From positions 1 to 6,585 of the forward strand of contig JAGBUD010000167.1 of the NCBI GenBank assembly GCA_017630995.1: a stretch of DNA of 6,585 bases, written 5' to 3'. The first letter of the stretch is position 1, and each line of letters opens with the position of its first letter. The position numbers were made by a program, and so were the translations under genes. Under the pieces are notes generated by a model. That model did no database searches. It had not been told where the DNA came from and saw only the letters and a list, made by a program, of their open reading frames with translations. Positions 1 to 5,296 of this stretch are shown piece by piece. This DNA is from Clostridia bacterium. GTDB lineage: Bacteria > Bacillota_A > Clostridia > Oscillospirales > CAG-272.

Positions 1-1
1 A

Positions 2-229
2 ATGAAGCTCCTCTTTAAAAAATGCCCGAGAGGAACTTACTTTGCGATAATCGGTTTCATCCTCGGCTCTATACCCACGATATTCGTTTCCACAGCAAAG
101 GAAGCGGGACTGACGTTATCAACTCTCCCCACCTCTCCGATACACTGGATATCCTGCGTCATTCTTTTGGCTCTTGGATTTTTCGGCTCGTTCTCGCTGG
201 TTAGGTACGCGAAAAAGAAAGCAAAATGA
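2..229 (+). CDS. C-terminal fragment of a DUF368/PopT-like polytopic membrane protein
   Basis: The frame is open from the left edge of the window and ends at TGA 227-229, so this is probably the last 75 residues of a longer protein; the ATG at position 2 is more likely an internal Met than the true start. Two hydrophobic segments are visible, about residues 13-31 (with GFILGSIPTIF) and 47-67, followed by a basic tail (RYAKKKAK) expected on the cytoplasmic side. The GxxLGS(I/L)P-type motif after a short charged loop, and the closing helix plus basic tail, resemble the C-terminus of DUF368 proteins. That family includes PopT, an undecaprenyl-phosphate translocase that recycles the cell-wall lipid carrier. 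The assignment is by recall of family features from a fragment only; another multi-helix transporter is possible. It converges on the DUF4830 gene and shares the terminator at 262-293. Confidence 0.6.
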   Translation: MKLLFKKCPRGTYFAIIGFILGSIPTIFVSTAKEAGLTLSTLPTSPIHWISCVILLALGFFGSFSLVRYAKKKAK

Positions 230-261
230 TATTCTCGCAATAATGAAAGTAAAATACGAAA

Positions 262-293
262 AAAAGAGTAGAAGTTTTCGCTTCTACTCTTTT
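262..293. terminator. Bidirectional intrinsic terminator between convergent genes
   Basis: A perfect 13-bp stem (262-274 pairing with 281-293) encloses a 6-nt TTTTCG loop. It is preceded by an A-rich run and followed by TTTACTTTTT, so either strand gives a hairpin with a U-rich tail. It lies 32 bp after the stop of the membrane-protein fragment and 11 bp after the minus-strand stop of the DUF4830 gene, so it probably ends both transcripts. Confidence 0.9.
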
Positions 294-304
294 ACTTTTT
301 AAAA

Positions 305-775
305 TCATAACTTTATGAGCGGTTTAACAAATCCGTTTGGGTCCTCCGAGGACACGTCGCAAGCGATAACAGTGTTTTTATAAATAATAAGGTTTACGTT
401 CACCTCTCCGTCATATCCCTCGTAATCGCTGACCGAGTAGGTATAGCGAGTCACCTTTTTATTTTTGTATTTACCGATATCAAGCCCTTGCGACTTTTGA
501 ATTTCGTTATATCCCGCTATTATTCTGTCAAAATCTGCGGGAACCGAAAAGGTTTCGCTGCTCTTTGGCTCTCCCGCAACCGAAATCCCGAACTGACTTA
601 TAAATTCCAGCCTATCCTCATTGGTTTTCATACCGCCAAGCTTAATATCCGCGCCAACCGACGCCTCAACCGCAGCTCCGCTGCCAAAAATCAGTATTCC
701 CGAAAGCAGCAGAAGCGTTATAACTATCAAAAGCGCAAACTTTACAGTAGAACCTCTAACAGAATATACAAACAT
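305..775 (-). CDS. DUF4830 domain-containing protein, membrane-anchored
   Basis: A 156-residue protein of unknown function. Residues about 11-33 form one hydrophobic segment (KFALLIVITLLLLSGILIF) after a short basic N-terminus, so it is probably a single-pass anchor or uncleaved signal with the rest outside the cell. From about residue 50 onward the order NEDRLEFISQFG, a VPADFD segment, YNEIQKSQGLDI, YKNKKVTRYTYSV and a C-terminal VNLIIYKNTVIACDV strand matches the DUF4830 pattern seen in many Clostridia, usually as small anchored proteins of this length. No catalytic motif is apparent. The ATG at 773-775 is supported by GAGGAGA at 781-787, 5 bases upstream. The gene follows the GH20 gene on the same strand but is separated from it by a strong terminator, so it probably has its own promoter. 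Its role is unknown. Confidence 0.82.
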   Translation of the reverse strand: MFVYSVRGSTVKFALLIVITLLLLSGILIFGSGAAVEASVGADIKLGGMKTNEDRLEFISQFGISVAGEPKSSETFSVPADFDRIIAGYNEIQKSQGLDIGKYKNKKVTRYTYSVSDYEGYDGEVNVNLIIYKNTVIACDVSSEDPNGFVKPLIKL

Positions 776-806
776 TTTTCTCTCCTCACATTTATTCGTT
801 TACTAA

Positions 807-837
807 AATATACGACGGAGAGAAAAAATTATTACAA
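807..837 (-). promoter_or_regulatory. Weak promoter candidate for the DUF4830 gene
   Basis: Reading the minus strand, TTGTAA (832-837) and TATATT (807-812) are separated by 19 bp, longer than ideal. The site lies between the GH20 terminator and the DUF4830 ribosome binding site, where a promoter would be needed if the terminator is efficient. The -35 overlaps the U-tract side of that terminator. It is a match by eye only; limited read-through from GH20 is the alternative. Confidence 0.3.
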
Positions 838-844
838 AAATAAA

Positions 845-871
845 GGGCAAAAATCAAAAAGATTTTTGCCC
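845..871 (-). terminator. Intrinsic terminator of the GH20 gene
   Basis: On the minus strand an 11-bp perfect stem (GGGCAAAAATC, 871-861, pairing with 855-845) with a 5-nt T loop is followed by TTTATTTTTG. It starts 19 bp after the GH20 stop codon and precedes the DUF4830 leader, so it marks the end of the GH20 transcript. Confidence 0.87.
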
Positions 872-890
872 CTAAAGACTCATTTTATTA

Positions 891-2501
891 TCAAAGCAAG
901 TTTCCGCTTGCGTTATAACGGTAAACATTAAAGGACATACTCTTGCCCTTTTCGCCGCCAAAAGGAAGAACCTCGCCCTCAAGCTCCTCTATAGCGTCAA
1001 TTTTGCCCGCAGCATAATCGAGAAGTCTTCTCTTGCACGCACCGAGTCTGCGTATAATTCCGCCCAAGCGCACGTCCTGAACGTCAAATCCGCTCGTCTT
1101 GTTGTCAAGGAACCACTGCTTTTCGAATGCTCTTGCAAAAACGTCGATAAGCTTGACTGCCGCAGTATAATCCTCGTTAGCAAGTCTTGCAAGCTCTTCC
1201 TTGTTGCCCTCGTTGTACGCTCGTCTTGTTTTTACACCAAGCTCATACTTCACTGCAAGCACGTCGCAAAGCTTTGCCTGCGTGTCAAAGAGATATCCGT
1301 ACTTGCGGCTCTTCTTTGCAATTGCGTGAAGCTCGGCTGCATACTTGGCATACTTTTCACCGCCACCCTCGGCAACCGTGTAATCGAGGAATCCGTTGAA
1401 CGGGTCGGAATAAAGCATATACTTGCTGGGATTTTTGGGGTGTCCTATCTGCTCATTTCCCGTTATGTTGTTTGGTGCGTCGAGCATCATAAAATCATCA
1501 TAGGGCATTCCAATGAGCTTTTCGAACTTTGCCTTAATAACGTTCTCGTCGGTTACGCCCTTTGCGTACTGCGAAATATAGAATAAGGAGGAAAGCTGCG
1601 AGAAATGCGAGCATTCTCCGCCGTTGTCGCCCCACATCGTCATAAATACGTTCTTAACCTTGTTTTTCTTGCAAGCGTCTATTGCGGGGAGCATAGAATC
1701 AAGAGTAAACTCGTTGAACGGAGCAAAGCCCATCCAAGACCACGAGCCGCCCGCAAACCAAAAGTCCTTTGTGAATTGCGCGTGGTTATACATCATACCC
1801 GAATATTTTTCCTCGCTCGTCTGGTAGTAATCCCAATAAACAGGAGTCACCTCTTTAGGCAAAGCGCTTATGTATTGCTTGGGAATTTCCATAGCGGAAG
1901 TGTAGTATTCTCCGTTATTCCAGCCGCGGAAGAACATATCCGACCACATCATCGGCTCAAGTCCGTATTTTTTAGCTATCTCGCAAACTCTCTCAAGATG
2001 ACGCTTCATCAAAACGTCAACCGTTTCGTACCCGTGGATATCAAGGTGCTTTCCTCTTCCGAGCATATGCGCCTCGTCCATACCTATATGAATCTTTTTT
2101 GTGGTAAAGCACTCCGAAAGGGTTTTGAACATACGGTCAATCAACTCATAGGTGCGCTCGTCATCAACGAGCATTATATCGTCGTAATCAACGGGAAACT
2201 GTCTCCATCTTACAGTTGCAGTAAAATGCGCGAGCGTCTGAATACAAGGAATTACGGTTATTCCCATAGATGAAGCAAAGGAATCTATTTCTTTCATTTC
2301 CTCGATAGAGTATCTTCCTCTCATGTAACCGAAGAAGGGCTCTCCCTCAACCTCATAGGTATCCTCGGTATAAAGAAGCACACAGTTATATCCCATCTTT
2401 TTGAGAATAGGAAAATATCTTTTAAGCGCCGAAACACTCATTACGGAGTTTCTCGACATATCAATCATAACGCCGAAATTTTTAAACTTAAAGCTTGCCA
2501 T
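891..2501 (-). CDS. Cytoplasmic GH20 family beta-N-acetylhexosaminidase (GH20C-like)
   Basis: A 536-residue exo-acting glycoside hydrolase predicted to remove terminal beta-linked GlcNAc or GalNAc from oligosaccharides. The start is the ATG at 2499-2501, placed 5 bases after AAGGAGA; a further 25 in-frame upstream residues lie in the leader and overlap promoter-proximal DNA, so they are not counted. Hallmarks of the GH20 barrel: a GVMIDMSRN opening strand (10-18), a MGYNCVLLYTED segment (36-47), IPCIQTLAHF (84-93), the catalytic Asp-Glu pair in HIGMDEAH (D142, E143; substrate-assisted retaining mechanism), MMWSDMFFRGW (184-194), VYWDYY (221-226), GGSWSWMG (251-258) and MTMWGDNGGEC (287-297). 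These aromatic and acidic positions are those expected to line the -1 subsite. About residues 330-536 form a charged, helix-rich C-terminal region like that of pneumococcal GH20C. No signal peptide or cell-wall anchor is seen, so it probably acts on imported sugars. Flanked by its own promoter and terminator: monocistronic. Confidence 0.9.
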   Translation of the reverse strand: MASFKFKNFGVMIDMSRNSVMSVSALKRYFPILKKMGYNCVLLYTEDTYEVEGEPFFGYMRGRYSIEEMKEIDSFASSMGITVIPCIQTLAHFTATVRWRQFPVDYDDIMLVDDERTYELIDRMFKTLSECFTTKKIHIGMDEAHMLGRGKHLDIHGYETVDVLMKRHLERVCEIAKKYGLEPMMWSDMFFRGWNNGEYYTSAMEIPKQYISALPKEVTPVYWDYYQTSEEKYSGMMYNHAQFTKDFWFAGGSWSWMGFAPFNEFTLDSMLPAIDACKKNKVKNVFMTMWGDNGGECSHFSQLSSLFYISQYAKGVTDENVIKAKFEKLIGMPYDDFMMLDAPNNITGNEQIGHPKNPSKYMLYSDPFNGFLDYTVAEGGGEKYAKYAAELHAIAKKSRKYGYLFDTQAKLCDVLAVKYELGVKTRRAYNEGNKEELARLANEDYTAAVKLIDVFARAFEKQWFLDNKTSGFDVQDVRLGGIIRRLGACKRRLLDYAAGKIDAIEELEGEVLPFGGEKGKSMSFNVYRYNASGNLL

Positions 2502-2505
2502 AAAA

Positions 2506-2513
2506 TTCTCCTT
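2506..2513 (-). promoter_or_regulatory. Ribosome binding site fixing the GH20 start
   Basis: The minus strand reads AAGGAGAA immediately upstream of TTTATG, with AGGAGA at 2507-2512 and a 5-base spacer to the ATG at 2499-2501. No comparable site precedes the upstream in-frame ATG near 2576, which would also lie at the predicted transcription start. This selects the 536-residue form. Confidence 0.88.
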
Positions 2514-2557
2514 AACGTAATTTAATAAAATGCGATTTAATAAAGAAAAGAGCCGTC

Positions 2558-2573
2558 GGCGGTCAACGCCGCC
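2558..2573 (-). other. 5' leader hairpin of the GH20 mRNA
   Basis: GGCGG (2573-2569 on the transcript) pairs with CCGCC across a 6-nt loop, within a few bases of the start predicted from the -10 box at 2582-2587. It is followed by GACGGCTCTTTTCTTT. It may protect the 5' end of the mRNA or act as a weak attenuator. The stem is only 5 bp, and the U-rich stretch is not directly adjacent, so attenuation is a weak suggestion. Confidence 0.4.
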
Positions 2574-2581
2574 CAAAACTC

Positions 2582-2610
2582 ATTTTAACACAAATAAAAT
2601 GACTCGTCAA
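2582..2610 (-). promoter_or_regulatory. Sigma-A type promoter of the GH20 gene
   Basis: The minus strand carries TTGACG (2605-2610), a 17-bp spacer and TAAAAT (2582-2587), a close match to the vegetative consensus. The expected start near 2575 gives a leader of about 74 nt to the GH20 ATG. No sugar-responsive operator such as a clear cre site is recognised next to it. Confidence 0.8.
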
Positions 2611-2652
2611 TAAATTTACGAAACAAATTGAATTAATTTTCAAAAAATAAAA

Positions 2653-2680
2653 CGGAGAGATGCCTTTTTGCATCTCTCCG
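2653..2680 (-). terminator. Intrinsic terminator, minus strand, upstream of GH20
   Basis: An 11-bp perfect stem (2653-2663 with 2670-2680; CGGAGAGATGC arms) and 6-nt loop are followed on the minus strand by TTTTATTTTTTG. The nearest minus-strand gene before it is the small cysteine-rich gene ending at 2949, about 270 bp away, with topB beyond that. I infer that this was the original terminator of the small gene (or of topB plus the small gene) and that the intervening palindromic repeats were inserted later. It also insulates the GH20 promoter from upstream transcription. Confidence 0.85.
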
Positions 2681-2724
2681 CTCGCCACGTTTTAAAATAT
2701 GCGCTTTATTGGTTTGATTGGTTT

Positions 2725-2836
2725 TAATAGAGTGGAGATTTTGTGGGGAATTTTTTCGTTCTTCACCACGATGACGTATTTTATACGTCGAGCCTCGGTG
2801 AAAACGGGAAATTACGCCAAAATATACCGCTCATTA
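2725..2836. repeat. Fold-back repeat element, copy 1
   Basis: A 112-bp imperfect palindrome. The left end TAATAGAG is mirrored by a degenerate right end CTCATTA. Nested inside are AATTT/AAATT arms (2749-2753, 2809-2813), TTCACC/GGTGAA (2762-2767, 2797-2802) and a perfect GACGTAT-TTT-ATACGTC core hairpin (2773-2789). Bases 2722-2825 are identical to 2838-2941 in copy 2. It encodes no transposase or convincing protein; reading frames through it are by-products of the repeat. The structure fits a MITE-like or REP-like non-autonomous element, or a repeated structured RNA. Confidence 0.85.
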
Positions 2837-2840
2837 TTTT

Positions 2841-2951
2841 TAATAGAGTGGAGATTTTGTGGGGAATTTTTTCGTTCTTCACCACGATGACGTATTTTAT
2901 ACGTCGAGCCTCGGTGAAAACGGGAAATTACGCCAAAATATGCCTCTATTA
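2841..2951. repeat. Fold-back repeat element, copy 2, with intact terminal inverted repeats
   Basis: This 111-bp copy begins TAATAGAG and ends CTCTATTA, a perfect 8-bp terminal inverted repeat, and has the same nested internal arms as copy 1 (core hairpin 2889-2905). It lies 4 T residues after copy 1, at a period of 116 bp. The right end is fused to the small cysteine-rich gene: the TAA reverse-complemented at 2949-2951 is both the outermost base triplet of the element and the stop codon of that gene. TA at each outer end would be consistent with the TA target duplication used by IS630/mariner-type transposases, but no empty site is visible to prove it. Confidence 0.85.
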
Positions 2952-3047
2952 ATGGTTGCAACAGCAGCAGAATACAACTATTATTGCAAGGATAATGATC
3001 CAAGTACAGTTATCATCGAAGATGTGGCACAAGCAGTTGTTATTCAT
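2949..3047 (-). CDS. Small cysteine-rich single-helix membrane protein (32 aa)
   Basis: A 32-codon reading frame. It starts at ATG 3045-3047, 9 bases after a strong GGAGG (3057-3061), and stops at TAA 2949-2951. The product has a polar N-terminus with three cysteines (MNNNCLCHIFDDNCTW), an unbroken Ile/Val/Leu/Ala/Phe stretch at residues 17-26 that could form a short membrane helix, and an end made of four consecutive cysteines plus Asn-His. The compositional design, the strong ribosome binding site and the correct-strand position between topB and a terminator argue for a real gene. I have an impression that similar Cys-tailed micro-proteins occur in other Clostridia, but cannot name a family. 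Metal binding, lipidation-like modification or disulfide bonding are possibilities only. The stop lies in the flanking repeat, so the C-terminus may have been altered by its insertion. Confidence 0.68.
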   Translation of the reverse strand: MNNNCLCHIFDDNCTWIIILAIIVVFCCCCNH

Positions 3048-3056
3048 TATGTTTTT

Positions 3057-3061
3057 CCTCC
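3057..3061 (-). promoter_or_regulatory. Ribosome binding site of the 32-aa gene
   Basis: The minus strand reads CCGGAGGAAAAACATAATG: GGAGG with a 9-base spacer to the ATG. This is the main evidence that the short frame is translated, since its length alone would not be significant. Confidence 0.75.
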
Positions 3062-3072
3062 GGAAGTTTATT

Positions 3073-3092
3073 GCGGCGTTTTTTCTTGCCGC
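3073..3092 (-). other. 5' leader hairpin ahead of the 32-aa gene
   Basis: GCGGC and GCCGC pair across a 10-nt A-rich loop (arms 3088-3092 and 3073-3077). It falls directly downstream of the predicted -10 box at 3101-3106, so the transcript would start almost with this hairpin. No U-tract follows on either strand, so I do not call it a terminator of topB. A role in mRNA 5'-end stability is an inference. Confidence 0.4.
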
Positions 3093-3100
3093 TTAATACC

Positions 3101-3130
3101 ATATTATGCCGAAGGCTGATTTTGGTTCAA
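3101..3130 (-). promoter_or_regulatory. Promoter candidate for the 32-aa gene
   Basis: On the minus strand TTGAAC (3125-3130) and TAATAT (3101-3106) are 18 bp apart. The -35 box overlaps the topB stop codon at 3127-3129. Start near 3094 would give a leader of about 47 nt. No convincing terminator separates topB from the small gene, so it may also be read as the last gene of a topB transcript. Confidence 0.5.
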
Positions 3131-5235
3131 TCAAATGAAAAAACTACGTTGTTTTCTTTAAGGATAAGCTTTCCCGAAAACGTCTTTCCGTTTTTGGATA
3201 TAAAGCCCGAAAGCTTCAACGTTGAGCCCGTTGCAAGCAAGCGGCGAATTTCGTTTATCGGGATTGTTTTTTTGCATATCGTAAGTCCGATTCTGAAATT
3301 GCAGCCCTCCTTATATCCCATGCAGCCGTATCCCGAATTTCCGCGAATAACGTTCTTATGACATATAGGGCAGGTGCCGACTATTTCACCGAGCTTACCC
3401 GTGTCAACCGTTGACGCAACGGTTGACGAGCCGCCGATTCTGAATATTTCGGCAATCTCGCGCTCGGCAAGCAAGACGCTATCCTCGGTTGATATCTCTC
3501 CGCGAAAAACCTTTTTCAATGCTCTGCCAAGCTCGCTGGTTTTGTATTTATCCATCACTATGCCGAGCCTTGAAAGCGATTCTATGAGATATTCTCCGCC
3601 CTCAAGTATGGTATAGACGTCTTTTTTAAGGTCTATATATCCGCTTTTTCTGGCGTTATCTATAATACCCGTTCTTGTGGCTTCGGTTCCAAGCTCGAGT
3701 CCCTCAAAGACTGCGCGATATTCCTCCGCATCGTCAACCTCGCCGTTTTCAGCAAGCTCCTTTGCTTTAGCCTTATCGTCCTTAAATGGATTTTTCAGAT
3801 ATTTATTAAGTGTTTCTATCGTGTAATGACGGGGCGGCGTCGTTTCCTTTTCCACGGGCGCAAAATTAACGTTTACACTCTCGCCAACGGCAAGATTCGG
3901 AAGGAATTTATCCTTTTGGGTATAATCGTCGTATTTTGTCCAACCCGGCTCAAGTATAACCGTTCCCTTGAGAGAAAAGTCCTCAAGGTCGCCAACCTTA
4001 ATTTTTATCTCGCTCTTGCTCGCAATACAGTCCTCCTTACAGAAAACAGCAACGAAACGGCGAAGAACCGTTGAATAAACCTGCTTTTCTTTTTCGGTGA
4101 GCTTATCTGCGGGGGGAATTTTATACGTTGGGGTGAGCGCGGAGTGGGATTCTATTTTAGAATCGTCGAATATATACTTCGAATCCTTAAAGCGCACGGG
4201 GTAGCCGAGGTTTGAAACAACGGAAAGAATCTGCTTGATCTTATCCTTTTCTGCGGTTGCAAGATACTCGGAGTTCGTTCTCGGGTAAGTGAGATATCCG
4301 TCCTCGTAAAGCTTCTGAACTATTTTAAGGCTATCCGCCATGCTCATTTTGTATTTTTTACCAAGCAAGCTTTGAAGCGTGGAAAGCGAAAAGAGCTTGC
4401 CCGGCATGACGGTGTCCTTCTTGCTTTCAACTGAGGTGACAACCGCGCCCGCTTCATTATAATTTTTCGCAGCCTCAATCGCCTTTTCTCCCTCGTCTTT
4501 TGTAAAGCGAAGTTTACTTAAAAGCTCGACCGTTTCTCCGTTCGTTTCTGCACTGCTTTGGAGAGCAAAATACTTTTCTGGCTTGAAATTCTTGATTTCC
4601 ATATCCCTATCGTATATCGCACGCACGATAGGAACGATAACTCTGCCCACTCGCAGAAGCTTTCCCGATCTTATAGTGGCATACCGTGTCAAATTAACAC
4701 CGTAAAGCCAATCTATATACGTTCTCGCAAAGCCCTCCTTTGCGAGATTATCGTATTCGGATTCATCTTTCATTTCGGAAAGGGCGCGGCGCACCGTTTC
4801 AGGAGTTTGGTCGGGAAGCCAAAGGCGCATCTGACGCTTTTCACCCTCAAGGGCATTTGCAACGCAAAGGCGAACTATGATTTCACCCTCGCGGTCTGCG
4901 TCTCCCGCGTTTACTATGGCTTCAACGTCATCTCTGTTGCAGAGTGTCTTTAATATCTTGAACTGACGGCTTACACCGCTATCGACCTTTTTATCCGTGC
5001 CTTTTTTTAATTCAAACTTAAATTCCTTTGGAAAGCAAGGGAGATTATCAAGCGTCCAAGCGCCCGAATCGGCACCCGTATAGCTCTCTACGTCAACAAG
5101 GGAAAAGAGATGACCGAACGCCCAGCTGACTATATAATTTTCGTTGATGAAGTAGCCGTCCTTTTTATCCATCTTACCTATGCCTGCAACGATGTTTCGG
5201 GCAAGACTCGGTTTTTCCGCAATAATGAGTACCAT
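3127..5235 (-). CDS. topB: DNA topoisomerase III (type IA)
   Basis: A full-length 702-residue type IA topoisomerase, which cuts one DNA strand through a 5'-phosphotyrosine, passes a strand and reseals, acting in decatenation and recombination-intermediate processing. Order of domains: toprim fold from residue 1, with the catalytic Glu in IIAEKPS (E7) and the Mg-binding DADREGE (112-118); the core with LLRVGRV (193-199); the active site in DGYLTYPRT, Tyr317 as nucleophile with Arg319; the late motif GLELGTEATRTGII (512-525). A four-cysteine zinc ribbon (C622, C625, C638, C645) and a C-terminal Toprim_Crpt-like repeat (about 648-702) follow. Its length and the EKPS start fit TopB rather than TopA. 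The start is ATG 5233-5235 with AAGGAG 5 bases upstream; the 24 extra in-frame residues upstream cover the promoter. Divergent from tdk; the 32-aa gene lies downstream on the same strand. Confidence 0.95.
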   Translation of the reverse strand: MVLIIAEKPSLARNIVAGIGKMDKKDGYFINENYIVSWAFGHLFSLVDVESYTGADSGAWTLDNLPCFPKEFKFELKKGTDKKVDSGVSRQFKILKTLCNRDDVEAIVNAGDADREGEIIVRLCVANALEGEKRQMRLWLPDQTPETVRRALSEMKDESEYDNLAKEGFARTYIDWLYGVNLTRYATIRSGKLLRVGRVIVPIVRAIYDRDMEIKNFKPEKYFALQSSAETNGETVELLSKLRFTKDEGEKAIEAAKNYNEAGAVVTSVESKKDTVMPGKLFSLSTLQSLLGKKYKMSMADSLKIVQKLYEDGYLTYPRTNSEYLATAEKDKIKQILSVVSNLGYPVRFKDSKYIFDDSKIESHSALTPTYKIPPADKLTEKEKQVYSTVLRRFVAVFCKEDCIASKSEIKIKVGDLEDFSLKGTVILEPGWTKYDDYTQKDKFLPNLAVGESVNVNFAPVEKETTPPRHYTIETLNKYLKNPFKDDKAKAKELAENGEVDDAEEYRAVFEGLELGTEATRTGIIDNARKSGYIDLKKDVYTILEGGEYLIESLSRLGIVMDKYKTSELGRALKKVFRGEISTEDSVLLAEREIAEIFRIGGSSTVASTVDTGKLGEIVGTCPICHKNVIRGNSGYGCMGYKEGCNFRIGLTICKKTIPINEIRRLLATGSTLKLSGFISKNGKTFSGKLILKENNVVFSFD
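3403..3427. repeat. Perfect 11-bp inverted repeat inside topB
   Basis: The arm 3403-3413 (GTCAACCGTTG) and its exact complement 3417-3427 flank a 3-nt spacer. It lies in the codons for about residues 604-612 (Ser-Thr-Val-Ala-Ser-Thr-Val-Asp-Thr), the low-complexity linker before the zinc ribbon. The halves are also near direct repeats of one another, since each arm is almost self-complementary. It could form a stable mRNA hairpin; no function is established. Confidence 0.75.
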
Positions 5236-5240
5236 ATTTT

Positions 5241-5246
5241 CTCCTT
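5241..5246 (-). promoter_or_regulatory. Ribosome binding site fixing the topB start
   Basis: AAGGAG on the minus strand is 5 bases before ATG 5233-5235, which opens the canonical MVLIIAEKPS toprim strand. The longer frame starting near 5307 would put 24 non-conserved residues ahead of it and has no such site. Confidence 0.88.
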
Positions 5247-5266
5247 TCCAAAGATAGTGACGATTT

Positions 5267-5296
5267 ATTTTATCATATAATTGTGAAAATTTCCAC
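5267..5296 (-). promoter_or_regulatory. Promoter candidate for topB
   Basis: On the minus strand GTGGAA (5291-5296), an 18-bp spacer and TAAAAT (5267-5272). The -35 is poor; an overlapping TATGAT (5272-5277) is an alternative -10. The region 5236-5419 is very AT-rich, so several boxes are possible. The -35 overlaps the near-palindrome at 5282-5297. Confidence 0.4.

Noticed and set aside
488..931. 147-codon plus-strand frame
   Set aside because: It runs antisense through the DUF4830 gene, its promoter and the GH20 terminator hairpin, and gives a basic low-complexity product; it is a shadow.
1605..2273. 222-codon open frame on the plus strand
   Set aside because: It lies entirely antisense to the GH20 gene, lacks a ribosome binding site, and its translation shows no recognisable domain; the GH20 frame explains the openness.
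2722..2951. CRISPR array
   Set aside because: Only two repeats, each about 104 bp and themselves palindromic, with a spacing of about 12 bp. This is unlike 24-37 bp repeats with unique spacers, and there are no cas genes.
2743..2952. 69-codon plus-strand frame and similar frames (2699-2890, 2859-3119, 2812-3003 minus) with repeated peptide segments
   Set aside because: The internal peptide repetition comes from the tandem DNA repeat. None has a good ribosome binding site, and the DNA palindrome accounts for the sequence better than protein coding.
3073..3092. Terminator of topB
   Set aside because: The stem is 5 bp with a 10-nt loop and no U-tract follows on either strand. It fits a leader hairpin of the 32-aa gene better.
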